Assembly (NCBI GenBank): GCA_964400655.1
Contig: CAYNVN010000084.1
Location: 1-54,665 of the forward strand
Length of the DNA: 54,665 bases
From: B16-G9 sp964400655
GTDB lineage: Bacteria; Bacteroidota; Bacteroidia; Bacteroidales; F082
Direction of reading: 5' to 3'
The notes beneath the pieces were generated by a model. That model was not told the DNA's origin. It did not search any database and saw only the letters and a program-made list of their open reading frames with translations. Shown here piece by piece: positions 27,247 through 36,338 of the stretch. Made by a program: the position numbers and the translations under genes. Every line of letters starts with the position of its first letter. The first letter of the stretch is position 1.

Positions 27247-29400
27247 ATGTCAAGAAAAAAGAATAAAAAAAAATATAGAGGAACCCTTCAGGGGGTTGTT
27301 ATTACCGAATTTGCCGACAATCCGTTTAAAGCACTAAATTACAAACAGATTTCGTTTAATTTGGGCATTCGCGACAAAGCCACCCGCGAAATGGTGCGCC
27401 GCATCATTGAAGAATTGTACGCTGCCGGCGACCTGGTGGAAGTAAAAAAGGGCAAGTATATGTTGCCGCCGGAGAAACTTGCCGAATTTGCCAATAAGCA
27501 CAAGTATATTACCGGAACGGTGGAGATGAAAGAGACCGGTAAGGCTTATATTATTTCCGATGAAGGAGGTGAAGATATCCTTATTATGCCCAACAACTTA
27601 AACCATGCGCTTAATGGCGATCATGTAAAAGTGCTGATCCTTCCCAAGCGAAAAGGGCGTAAAACCGAAGGACAGATTGTTGAAATACTGAAAAGAAAGA
27701 AAGATACATGGGTAGGAATATTCGAACGCAGTAAGAATTTCGGCTTTGTGGTTACCGACAACAAACTGATGCCCTACGATATTTTTATTCCGAAAGATAA
27801 AATGAACAATGCCGCCACGGGACAAAAGGTGCTTGCCAAACTTACCGACTGGCCCGAGCACTCCAACAATCCGTTTGGTGAAATTGTTCAGATACTGGGA
27901 AAACCGGGCGATAATGATGTGGAAATGCAATCCATTTTGTCGGAGTACAATTTTCCGTTGAGTTTTCCAAAAGAGGTGGAAAAGGAAGCGTCTAAGATAT
28001 CCTATAACCTTTCAAAATCGGAACTGAAAAAGCGACGCGATTTTCGCAATGTGTTTACCCTTACCATCGACCCGTGGGATGCAAAAGATTTTGACGATGC
28101 CATCTCCATTCGGAAACTTGAGGAAGGTTTATGGGAGATAGGGGTTCATATTGCCGATGTTTCGCATTATGTTAAGCCCGGAACGGCACTTGACAAGGAG
28201 GCTTATGAACGCGGCACTTCCATTTATCTTGTTGACAGGGTTGTACCCATGTTGCCCGAAAAGTTATCCAACGGTGTTTGTTCGCTGCGTCCAGATGAAG
28301 AGAAATTTACCTTTTCGGCCGTATTTAAAATAAACGATAAAGCGGAGGTTATTTCAAAGTGGTTCGGTAAAACGGTTATCAAATCGAACCGGCGTTATAC
28401 TTACGAGGAGGCACAGCAAATTATTGAAACCGGTGAGGGCGATTATCCCGACGAAATACTTACACTCCATAAGCTGGCTTCCATTATGCGCGAAAAACGT
28501 TTTAATAACGGAGCCATTAATTTTAACACGGTAGAAGTGAGGTTTAAACTGGATGAAAAAGGCAAGCCCATTGAAACATACGTGAAAGAGCAAAAGGAGG
28601 CCAATCATCTTGTGGAGGAGTTTATGTTGCTCGCCAATAAAAAAGTAGCCGAACACATCGGCAAAACAGCTCCCGGGAAAAAAGCCAAAACCTTTGTTTA
28701 TCGTGTGCATGACGAGCCCAACCCCGAAAAACTGAACACTTTTGTGCAGTTTCTTAAAAAGTTAGGACACCATCTTAACATCAGCAACCGTAAAGCCCTG
28801 GCGCAATCCTATAACCAACTTTTTAATAAGGTAAAAGGAAAAGGTGAAGAAACTTTGATTGAAACCATTGCCATACGAACCATGTCGAAAGCCTTTTATT
28901 CCACCGACAACATTGGACACTACGGACTGGCGTTTCCTTATTATTCGCATTTTACTTCGCCCATACGCCGGTACCCCGACCTTATGGTTCACCGTTTACT
29001 GGAAATCTATCTTGATGGCGGAGCCTCCGCCAACAAAGAGGAGTATGAAGAGTATTGCAAGCATTCATCCGAAATGGAAAAACGTGCTTCGGATGCCGAA
29101 CGGGAATCCATCAAATACAAACAGGTTGAGTTTATGCAGGACAAAACAGGTAAAGTTTTTGAAGGGGTGATTTCGGGTGTAAGTAAATGGGGATTGTTTG
29201 TTGAACTTACCATTAGCAAAAGCGAAGGTTTGGTTCGCATTCAAAACATGAAAGACGATTATTATGTTTTTGATGAAGATAATTACCGCATGTACGGACG
29301 ACATACAGGCATGGTTTACCAGCTTGGCGATACGGTAAACGTATTGGTTAAAAAAGTTGACCTGCTCCGCCGGCAACTTGATTTTGAACTGGTGGAGTAG
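27247..29400 (+). CDS. rnr: Ribonuclease R
   Basis: RNase R is a processive 3'-to-5' exoribonuclease that degrades structured RNA. The 717-residue protein has an N-terminal helix-turn-helix-like segment, cold-shock/OB domains (about 80-235), the RNB catalytic domain starting near 275 with TIDPWDAKDFDDAIS, whose Asp residues bind the metal, and DVSHYVKPGT. Late RNB motifs (YSHFTSPIRRYPDL) follow, and an S1 domain near the C-terminus (about 635-715). It stands alone on the plus strand and ends at a symmetric terminator shared with the convergent ppiD-like gene. Confidence 0.95.
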   Translation: MSRKKNKKKYRGTLQGVVITEFADNPFKALNYKQISFNLGIRDKATREMVRRIIEELYAAGDLVEVKKGKYMLPPEKLAEFANKHKYITGTVEMKETGKAYIISDEGGEDILIMPNNLNHALNGDHVKVLILPKRKGRKTEGQIVEILKRKKDTWVGIFERSKNFGFVVTDNKLMPYDIFIPKDKMNNAATGQKVLAKLTDWPEHSNNPFGEIVQILGKPGDNDVEMQSILSEYNFPLSFPKEVEKEASKISYNLSKSELKKRRDFRNVFTLTIDPWDAKDFDDAISIRKLEEGLWEIGVHIADVSHYVKPGTALDKEAYERGTSIYLVDRVVPMLPEKLSNGVCSLRPDEEKFTFSAVFKINDKAEVISKWFGKTVIKSNRRYTYEEAQQIIETGEGDYPDEILTLHKLASIMREKRFNNGAINFNTVEVRFKLDEKGKPIETYVKEQKEANHLVEEFMLLANKKVAEHIGKTAPGKKAKTFVYRVHDEPNPEKLNTFVQFLKKLGHHLNISNRKALAQSYNQLFNKVKGKGEETLIETIAIRTMSKAFYSTDNIGHYGLAFPYYSHFTSPIRRYPDLMVHRLLEIYLDGGASANKEEYEEYCKHSSEMEKRASDAERESIKYKQVEFMQDKTGKVFEGVISGVSKWGLFVELTISKSEGLVRIQNMKDDYYVFDEDNYRMYGRHTGMVYQLGDTVNVLVKKVDLLRRQLDFELVE

Positions 29401-29413
29401 CTTGCCGGTACCT

Positions 29414-29459
29414 GTCATAAAAAAAAGCGATGCCGTACGGCATCGCTTTTTTTATGATA
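29414..29459. terminator. Symmetric bidirectional terminator
   Basis: AGCGATGCCGT and ACGGCATCGCT form an uninterrupted palindrome centred at 29436/29437, with an A-run on one side and a T-run on the other. It serves rnr from the left and the ppiD-like gene from the right. Confidence 0.92.
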
Positions 29460-29473
29460 CTATTTGATATCTT

Positions 29474-31588
29474 CTAAAAGAATTTAATTCTGTTATCCTC
29501 TATTTCGGTAGCTTTTTGAAGTGCTCTGTAAGGCAGGTCGTTATTTACCATATTGGTAAAATTGTGTTCCATTTTCTTAGCTTTTTGAACATATCCTTTT
29601 TCGGCATCCGAAGCAACAATATTGTTCAGTTTGATAACAAAAACAGCGGAACGGTCAACAACCGGTTTTGAAACCGAGCCTTTATCCAGTCCGAAACTTG
29701 TACCAATGGCTTTTTGTTCTCTGCCGTAGCTTCCGAAGCTGCGTGCCGAGAAAACAAGAGCATTATCCTCTTCAATGGGGAGGTTCAGGCTTTTGGAAAT
29801 TTGGTTTAAATCGGAACCGGCAGCTTTCATTTTGTTTGCCAGATATTCTCCTTTTTTCACGTTCAATACCGAACGGGCTATCATGGGTTTAAGCTCTTCG
29901 AGGGTTGGTACACCTTCGCTGTATTTATTGGTTACAACAGCAACCATATAAGCACCTTCCAAATCGAACACGTCGGAAACGGAACCTATTTCGGTATCTT
30001 CGTTAAATGCCCATCTTACCACCTGACGCACATTGTCGTAACCTCTGATGTTGCTGGTCATTTCGTGGATTTTAGGTTGCGAAAGTTTGGTGAGGTGCAT
30101 CTCTTCTACCGCTTTGTTAAATGCCTCTTCGGTTTTGTTTTCAGAAGCCAGTTTTGAAGCGTCGGCAAATGTATTTTGATACGTTTCGTTGCCGGGAACA
30201 ACCTCAAGGGTTAAAATAGCAACTTTAACCTTTTCAACAGGCTCTTTTTTTCCGGTAACTTTTATAACGTGATAGCCAAATGGTGTTTCGGCCAGGGTGT
30301 ATTTTCCTACTTTGGTTTCGATACAGGCATTGTTAAAGCCCGGAACCATGGCACCGTCTTTAAACCATCCCAAATCGCCGTTGTTTTGTTTTGCCGAAGG
30401 ATCGTCGGAATAGGTAACGGCAAGGTCTGAAAGTTTTGCTTTACGTTTATTAAACAGGTTAAGCAGGCTGTCGGCCAGTTTTTCCGCCTCTTCTTTGGTG
30501 CGGTCAATGGCAGGGTTGGCTCTGAAAGCTCCTTTGTAAGCAATTAAAATATGAGAAGCTTCAATGGAATCGGGGCGCATTTGCTTATCCATTAAACGTG
30601 CAACGTAATAGGTGTTATTGCTAAACCAGTAGTTGGAAACAAAACCCGGTTTCTCGGCAAACATAACGGAGTCGATTTCAACGGGAAGTTCGCTTTTGGT
30701 TTTCCATGTACTGTCGTAAGGAGTGTCGGAATTTACCTTCATAAAACGGTCAACGTCATCGGTTTGTTTAAACTCCCTGGCAATGGCCACAATTTCTTTT
30801 TTTGCTTTTTGGATATCTCTTTGTGAAGGTGTTACCTTAAAAATAACAAAGTCGATATCGCAACCGGCCGCTTGTTTGAATTTTTCTTTGTTGGCATCGT
30901 AATAGGTGCGATAATCATCATCGGTAACGGTAACAATGCTATCGGGTACATTCATAATTTTGCTTGCCACAAAACTAACGCTGGCACGGTCGTTGTCCTC
31001 ACGATAGGCATTCATGGCCAATGCTTTCGGAACGTAATAACCTTTTGAGATCAGCGCATTGAATTTTTCCTGCATTCTTTTCTCTTTCAGGTATTTTTCA
31101 AAATCGAGCCATTGTTGTTTTGCTTCGGGAGGCATGTTGTCAAGATTTTTCAGGTAGTTGATAACCCTTGATCTGTCAAAAACACCGGTATTGGGGTCGG
31201 TAAACGACTGTACGATTAACGGATCGGGATTTGGCCCCTGAATCATATCAAACAGTTCATCAGCCGTTACGTCAATTCCCAGTTCGTTAAATTCTTCACC
31301 CATGATGATCTCTTTCACAAGCTGTTCCCAGGTTTGATTTCGGATTGAAGCCTGCTCGGCACTTGTTAGTGTGGTTGTTTGTTTTTGACGTTTGGTATTG
31401 TCGAGGTTTGTTTCAAACTTTTTGTTAAAGTCCATAATGGTTACTTCCTGCCCGTCAATTACGCCAACGTTTACGTCGTGTCTTCCTCTTCTTTTAGCAA
31501 AGTCTCCCAAAATAAATGCGGCTAAAGCTACACCGATAACTATCACCAACATGGTGGAGTGCTTTCTGATACTTCCTATTGCTGCCAT
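29474..31588 (-). CDS. Membrane-anchored PpiD/SurA-like peptidyl-prolyl isomerase
   Basis: This periplasmic chaperone helps fold exported proteins. The 704 residues have one N-terminal membrane anchor (about 14-31, VIVIGVALAAFILGDF), a SurA_N-like helical domain and a parvulin rotamase domain near 345-450 with ASHILIAYKG, YSDDPSAKQNNGDLGWF, MVPGF and TPFGYHVIKV. A second, degenerate PPIase-like region extends to the C-terminus. The PpiD-type anchor and length make PpiD the closest named relative. It follows the CorC-like gene after 135 bases and has its own promoter. Confidence 0.88.
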   Translation of the reverse strand: MAAIGSIRKHSTMLVIVIGVALAAFILGDFAKRRGRHDVNVGVIDGQEVTIMDFNKKFETNLDNTKRQKQTTTLTSAEQASIRNQTWEQLVKEIIMGEEFNELGIDVTADELFDMIQGPNPDPLIVQSFTDPNTGVFDRSRVINYLKNLDNMPPEAKQQWLDFEKYLKEKRMQEKFNALISKGYYVPKALAMNAYREDNDRASVSFVASKIMNVPDSIVTVTDDDYRTYYDANKEKFKQAAGCDIDFVIFKVTPSQRDIQKAKKEIVAIAREFKQTDDVDRFMKVNSDTPYDSTWKTKSELPVEIDSVMFAEKPGFVSNYWFSNNTYYVARLMDKQMRPDSIEASHILIAYKGAFRANPAIDRTKEEAEKLADSLLNLFNKRKAKLSDLAVTYSDDPSAKQNNGDLGWFKDGAMVPGFNNACIETKVGKYTLAETPFGYHVIKVTGKKEPVEKVKVAILTLEVVPGNETYQNTFADASKLASENKTEEAFNKAVEEMHLTKLSQPKIHEMTSNIRGYDNVRQVVRWAFNEDTEIGSVSDVFDLEGAYMVAVVTNKYSEGVPTLEELKPMIARSVLNVKKGEYLANKMKAAGSDLNQISKSLNLPIEEDNALVFSARSFGSYGREQKAIGTSFGLDKGSVSKPVVDRSAVFVIKLNNIVASDAEKGYVQKAKKMEHNFTNMVNNDLPYRALQKATEIEDNRIKFF

Positions 31589-31619
31589 CTTTGTTATATT
31601 ATTTTTTTAATTTGAGGTG

Positions 31620-31649
31620 CAAAAATACAATAGAATATGAAATATGAAA
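31620..31649 (-). promoter_or_regulatory. Promoter of the ppiD-like gene
   Basis: On the minus strand TATTTTTG (31627-31620) fits TAnnTTTG and lies 31 bases before the ATG; a TTTC (31649-31646), one base off the -33 consensus, is 18 bases further up. Confidence 0.55.
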
Positions 31650-31723
31650 ATAAAATTGTCAAATAAGAATTTATTATCAATAAGTTAGTTGAAAAGAGAC
31701 TGTTTATTAAGGTGTTTTTTGTT

Positions 31724-33004
31724 TTATAAGGTGTTTTCCTGAACCGGTATCAGGGTTAGCTTAACCTCTTCGAGCCGGTTTTTGGAGGCTTTGGTAACTT
31801 CAAAGGTAAATGGCGGGATTTCAATCAATTCATTTTCCCGCGGAATACTTTCGTGGTGATGTAAAATAAAACCGGCCAGTGTTTCGTACTCTTCCGACTC
31901 GGGAATGTTCAGATTGTATTTTTCGTTTAAGTAATCAATTTCCAGTCTTGTTGAAAACAGATATTTATTTTCCGATAATTGTTCTTCTTTTTCGCTGCCG
32001 GTATCGTATTCGTCTTCTATTTCACCGAATATCTCTTCAATAATGTCTTCCATGGTAACCATTCCCGATGTTCCTCCAAATTCATCAACCACAATGGCCA
32101 CACTTTTATGGTTTTTGATAAATTCGTTTAAAAGGTCTTTTGCCGGCATGGTTTCGGGGTAAACATCCACTTTTCTTACAATGCTTTTTAAACTTTCGGG
32201 ATGCGAAAAAAGATCATAGGCATGAAGGTATCCGATTAAGTTATCAATATCTCCTTCAAACACCATAATTTTTGAATGGCCGCTGTCGATAAATAGTTTT
32301 ACCAAACGATCGATGTTGTCATCAATATCAATGGCCACTATTTCAGTACGGGGTACCATACAGTCGCGCAGCTTAACATTTTTAAACTCCATGGCGTTTT
32401 GTATCATCTGTATCTCCTGGGTATTTTCCTCTTCCTCCTCAGGTTGGTAATCTTTAATGTACTCATCCAGATCAACAGCACTGAAGGTATAGGTATCGCT
32501 GGTAAGGTGAATCCGGAAAACTTTTTTCAGCAAAAATTCGGCAATGCCTATGTAGAGAACAATCAAGGGGTAGAAAATGATGTAGAAAAGCCAGACGGGT
32601 ACGGCAAAAAACTTAAGGATTGCGTTGGGGTTTATCCTGAATAAAATTTTAGGAAGAAACTCGGCTGTGATAAGTATAAGCAGGGTTGAGATAACCGTTT
32701 GTATGAGCAGGATAAAAAATTCGGTTTGTAAAGCTCCGGGCAGCAATTGTACCATGGGTTTTTCGAGCAGCCTTGCCATAACAATACCGTATCCGACCAG
32801 TGCAATGTTGTTGCCCAGCAGCAGCGCACCGATAAAACGTGAAGGATTTTTGTAAAACAACGATAAGATGCGTGCCTGGCGGTGATTTTTTTTCAGGTCG
32901 AGCTCCTGTTTCAGCCGGCTGGAACTGACAAAGGCGATTTCCAGGCCGGAGAAGAAACCCGAAAACAGCAGGGTTACTATTACAATTATGTAATCGGTAT
33001 TCAT
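31724..33004 (-). CDS. CNNM/CBS-domain membrane protein, HlyC/CorC family
   Basis: A membrane protein of the family linked to Mg2+/Co2+ handling, which also includes the flavobacterial gliding protein GldE. The 426 residues have a DUF21/CNNM domain with three to four membrane segments (1 to about 170, opening VTLLFSGFFSGLEIAF), a CBS pair (about 195-325; MVPRTEIVAID, VDEFGGTSGMVT.EDIIEE) and a C-terminal CorC_HlyC domain. GldE and general CorC homologues cannot be separated by eye. It lies 28 bases after lptC in the same direction; a TAACTTTG at 33018-33011 in that gap could be an internal promoter. Confidence 0.87.
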   Translation of the reverse strand: MNTDYIIVIVTLLFSGFFSGLEIAFVSSSRLKQELDLKKNHRQARILSLFYKNPSRFIGALLLGNNIALVGYGIVMARLLEKPMVQLLPGALQTEFFILLIQTVISTLLILITAEFLPKILFRINPNAILKFFAVPVWLFYIIFYPLIVLYIGIAEFLLKKVFRIHLTSDTYTFSAVDLDEYIKDYQPEEEEENTQEIQMIQNAMEFKNVKLRDCMVPRTEIVAIDIDDNIDRLVKLFIDSGHSKIMVFEGDIDNLIGYLHAYDLFSHPESLKSIVRKVDVYPETMPAKDLLNEFIKNHKSVAIVVDEFGGTSGMVTMEDIIEEIFGEIEDEYDTGSEKEEQLSENKYLFSTRLEIDYLNEKYNLNIPESEEYETLAGFILHHHESIPRENELIEIPPFTFEVTKASKNRLEEVKLTLIPVQENTL

Positions 33005-33032
33005 TTATTGCAAAGTTAACATATCTGTGTAA

Positions 33033-33593
33033 TTAATCCTCCGTATCATCGGTTTCAATTTCCGACCGCTGGATATTGTATATTTTTCTGCGGCTGAAAT
33101 CCTCTTTGGCTACAAGGCTGTCGCCGAAAATCAGTTTATCGGGTGCGGTTATTTTTACAAAGCTTCGGGCATATATCATTTTTTTCCGTTGATCCCAGTC
33201 GAGGTTTTCGGTATTAAGCTGTTCGTGTGTTTTAAAATTTTTAACCACCACATCGTTACGGGCTTTCATATATTTTTTTTGGGCATAATTGATGCCGTAT
33301 TTGGCGCTGATGTATGCTTTTTCGGTTTCGTCTTTGTCGTACATATAAACGGTAAAACCTTCCGGAAACTCGGTATAAGGTTCTTTTCCTTCGTACCTTA
33401 TCATAACGGGAGCTTTAAGGGTAAACTGTAATCTGCCCGAATCGCTTCTTTGATATTCAATGTCGTATGCTGAAATACCGGTAAGGGTATCCTGACTGGT
33501 AATTTTTTTAATGGTTTCGATGTTGTTTTCACACGAAAAAAGCATCATTCCCATAATTACGGGAACGATGCTTTTTATGAAAGTTCGAAACAT
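33033..33593 (-). CDS. lptC: LPS export protein LptC (lipoprotein form)
   Basis: LptC carries lipopolysaccharide from the inner-membrane LptBFG transporter to LptA. The 186-residue product has a leader ending at Cys21 (MLFSC), i.e. a lipoprotein anchor as is common in Bacteroidota, then an LptC/OstA-type beta fold with LTGISAYDIEYQRSDSGR, LKAPVMIRYEG and EFPEGF repeats. It follows the TPR gene by 39 bases and precedes the CorC-like gene. A terminator-like hairpin lies within codons 6-19 (33538-33575). Confidence 0.87.
   Translation of the reverse strand: MFRTFIKSIVPVIMGMMLFSCENNIETIKKITSQDTLTGISAYDIEYQRSDSGRLQFTLKAPVMIRYEGKEPYTEFPEGFTVYMYDKDETEKAYISAKYGINYAQKKYMKARNDVVVKNFKTHEQLNTENLDWDQRKKMIYARSFVKITAPDKLIFGDSLVAKEDFSRRKIYNIQRSEIETDDTED
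33538..33575 (-). promoter_or_regulatory. Terminator-like hairpin inside the lptC signal-peptide codons
   Basis: In the sense (minus) strand AAAAGCATCGTTCCC pairs with GGGAATGATGCTTTT (one G-U pair) across an 8-base loop, and the 3' arm runs into six T. It looks like an intrinsic terminator or attenuator within coding sequence. Confidence 0.55.
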
Positions 33594-33632
33594 TTTAGGT
33601 TTCTTTTATTAAATCAGATTAGTAAAGAACCG

Positions 33633-35027
33633 CTATTTGGCAGCTCTTGCCGTGGTTTTTTCATTTATCCAGCATCCAACGGTGTAAGGGTCGCCTTCGT
33701 TGATGTTGTAAAAGAACATTACCTCTTTTGAAGGGAAATGTTTTTGATAAGCGGCAATGCGTTTATTCATTTCTGCCGACATTTCGGGGTCAACCTGTTT
33801 GGCTTTTTTATATTTGTCAACGGCAGCCCAGTAGGCAACCAGTTTGGTCAGGTCGTTATCACCGCATTTGGCAGCGCTTGAAGCATAAAGGTCGCCGATA
33901 AACAGGTATGGTTCGCCTTTTGAAGGATCGACGGCAATGGCTTTACGTGCCATTTCGCGGGCTTTCGGCAGGTTGTTTTTATATCTGTAAACACCGGCGA
34001 GGAACATATAATTCTCAAATTTTTTCTCCGGGTCTTCAATATCGGTTGCCTGCGACAGATATTTCAGTGCTTTGTCGTAATCTTCGTTTTTAAGATACAT
34101 TTTTCCGATTAGGAAAGCGGATGCCGGTGACGGTTCGATTTCGTATAAACGAACAATGGTATTTAAGTACAGATCGGCTTCAACACATTTTTTCTTGTCC
34201 AGTATTCCGGCAATCTTTTTCAGCAGTTCAACATCATCGGGGTTCTCATCAAATTTCTTTTGATAAATACGAACCAGCACATCGCAGCTTGCAAAGGGTT
34301 CAAACATGCTTTCCAGCGAACCTTTTATATTTTGATAAACTTCAACTTTGCTTGTTTTACCGGCAGCTTTATATTTATTGATGTTCACATCAAGATAGTC
34401 GCTGATTTGGTCATAAGCATCCACCACTTCCGAGGGGTCGGCTTCTCCGGTTTGTGCCATGCGGGTTAACGCTCTGAAATAATAGATATAAACGGAGCCT
34501 TTTGCACGGTCTTTATCCTGTTCAATCGATTTTTTCAGAATCTCGTAGGCCTGTTTGTAATCTGCCGGACGTTGTTTGTATAAAGCAACCCCTTTATCGC
34601 CTAAAATTTTTCCTACCTGCGATCTGCCCTTGTAAGTAGGGAAATACTTAATACGTTTGTCGTAAACCATCATTAATGTATCAATGTATTTTTCTTTTAA
34701 TGCAGGGTCTTTTTCTTTTTTAATTCGATATTCCATAATTTTAACACCGTGGATAAGCATGTTTTGGCTCGAACGCGGGCAGTTGTTAAAAACATAGGTC
34801 CATGGTTTTATGGCATCGTTAATTACATCGCTTTTATATTTGCTCTGTTTCCAGTACTTATAAGGTTCGATGTAAAGCGACAGGTTGGTAATACATTTTA
34901 CACTGTCCTTACCAAATTTTGGAATTTCGTTTTGGGGAACTAAACTGTTAAAATCGTTCGTGTTGATAGCAAGCAGGTTTAATCCGGCCCCTAAAATCAT
35001 TAATAACAGAAATACTTTAGCTTTCAT
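33633..35027 (-). CDS. Periplasmic TPR-repeat protein
   Basis: A 464-residue exported protein: a signal peptide (1 to about 20, LLLMILGAGLNLLA), then tetratricopeptide-like helix pairs through most of the length. The clearest are DYDKALKYLSQATDIEDPEK, YKNNLPKAREMARKAIAVDP and KGEPYLFIGDLYASS at about 330-410. TPR arrays act as protein-binding scaffolds. It lies between the outer-membrane protein gene (27-base gap) and lptC, an order I recall as common in Bacteroidales, which suggests an envelope assembly role. No enzymatic motif is visible. Confidence 0.8.
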   Translation of the reverse strand: MKAKVFLLLMILGAGLNLLAINTNDFNSLVPQNEIPKFGKDSVKCITNLSLYIEPYKYWKQSKYKSDVINDAIKPWTYVFNNCPRSSQNMLIHGVKIMEYRIKKEKDPALKEKYIDTLMMVYDKRIKYFPTYKGRSQVGKILGDKGVALYKQRPADYKQAYEILKKSIEQDKDRAKGSVYIYYFRALTRMAQTGEADPSEVVDAYDQISDYLDVNINKYKAAGKTSKVEVYQNIKGSLESMFEPFASCDVLVRIYQKKFDENPDDVELLKKIAGILDKKKCVEADLYLNTIVRLYEIEPSPASAFLIGKMYLKNEDYDKALKYLSQATDIEDPEKKFENYMFLAGVYRYKNNLPKAREMARKAIAVDPSKGEPYLFIGDLYASSAAKCGDNDLTKLVAYWAAVDKYKKAKQVDPEMSAEMNKRIAAYQKHFPSKEVMFFYNINEGDPYTVGCWINEKTTARAAK

Positions 35028-35054
35028 AATACATGTATATAAAACAATTAATAA

Positions 35055-36338
35055 TTATTGATATTTTCGTTTTTGAAACCACCGTTCGTTTATTGAAACT
35101 CCCAGGGTAAAGTTAATATAATTTTCGCGGAGCAAACCATACTGCACGGTACCCGTTGATCCGTATTCGGCCGAAAGGCTAATGGTGGTTTTGCTTTTCC
35201 TTATAGGAAATTCTGTTCCAATACTTATGCCAAACTTATTTAACTGGTGTCCGTTCAATGTTAAATAGGACATTTCGTACCTTATACCCATACGGTATGT
35301 CATTTTTTTATACAATGGCGAAAGGGTTGTGTGAACAGGGGTAAACTGCCCGCCAACTGAAAATCTCCATGAGTTGGTGATGGAGTCGGAAACATCAAAA
35401 GATTTGAAGTTTTCCCAGTCTTGATATTCAACATCAAAACCCGCCATCCACCTTTCTTTATGCCTAAAGGTCATACCAAATCCTGCACGCATAGGAATAA
35501 TAATGGTTCCTTTTTCATCGGGTTTATAAAAGATGGTATCTTTATCAAAATCCACATTATCATATCCTCCGTAAAGAGTTTTTCCAAGGCTGTTGCGTGA
35601 TGCGTTGGCATTAATGGTCGGGGCAAAAATGGCACCGATGGTTAGCATGTTATCCTTTTTAAGGTGCAGGTCGTACTGAATGCCGAAATCGTAAACAAAA
35701 TCGTGGATATTTACATCTCTTGTGGTGCGTGTACCCAAAATATTGGCAGAGTCTTTAAAATAAATCAAACTTTGGAACGAACCCTGCCCGAATGTGTAGT
35801 TAATATTTAATCCGGCCCTGAGGTTTTCGGTTACTTTAAAGGCATTACCCCAGTAAAACTGGTTCATCCGGCCATGGCCGTCAAGATTATTTAAGATATC
35901 GGAAAAGTTATGTTGACTCATGTCGATGTTTACGTCAATATTGTAGCCTATTTCGCTGAAAGGCAACAAACCAACGCTTGATGCCCACCATTTGGTAACC
36001 CTGAATCCCATCAGAATATAACTTAAGGTAACGCTGCTGGAATTTTCCGATTGACGTACACTGCTTAATGTGGTTAACTGCCCTTTAAGGGCGGTTTCAA
36101 ATATAAAAGAGGTAGAGTCGTGTACCATATAGGAAGCGGCATTGTTCGGGTTGATATTTTTTGAATCGGAATACCCGATGGATATTCCTCCCATTGATTG
36201 CGTAACAACGTTTACATTTCTTCCTTTTAATTCACCAAGTCCGTAATAGGTATAGGGCGAATTAATTCGGTTTTGGCCGATTACGGTAATTTGTATCAGC
36301 ACTAAAACCCAAAGTATGTTGATTTTAATTATCTTCAT
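35055..36338 (-). CDS. Outer-membrane beta-barrel protein (FadL/PorV-like)
   Basis: A 427-residue protein with a cleavable signal peptide (1-22, VLVLIQITVIGQ), the opening NRINSPYTYYGLGEL, and a series of alternating hydrophobic strands rich in aromatic residues ending in FTLGVSINERWF. This pattern fits the OmpP1/FadL-like or PorV-like barrels of Bacteroidota. Substrate is unknown; annotations such as 'nutrient binding' for relatives are untested. Its start overlaps the end of coaX by 14 bases, so it is cotranscribed with it. Confidence 0.75.
   Translation of the reverse strand: MKIIKINILWVLVLIQITVIGQNRINSPYTYYGLGELKGRNVNVVTQSMGGISIGYSDSKNINPNNAASYMVHDSTSFIFETALKGQLTTLSSVRQSENSSSVTLSYILMGFRVTKWWASSVGLLPFSEIGYNIDVNIDMSQHNFSDILNNLDGHGRMNQFYWGNAFKVTENLRAGLNINYTFGQGSFQSLIYFKDSANILGTRTTRDVNIHDFVYDFGIQYDLHLKKDNMLTIGAIFAPTINANASRNSLGKTLYGGYDNVDFDKDTIFYKPDEKGTIIIPMRAGFGMTFRHKERWMAGFDVEYQDWENFKSFDVSDSITNSWRFSVGGQFTPVHTTLSPLYKKMTYRMGIRYEMSYLTLNGHQLNKFGISIGTEFPIRKSKTTISLSAEYGSTGTVQYGLLRENYINFTLGVSINERWFQKRKYQ

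Noticed and set aside
33011..33018. TAACTTTG as a CorC-gene promoter
   Set aside because: It matches the -7 box, but its expected start would fall on or next to the ATG and no -33 box is seen; I note it only in the gene entry.
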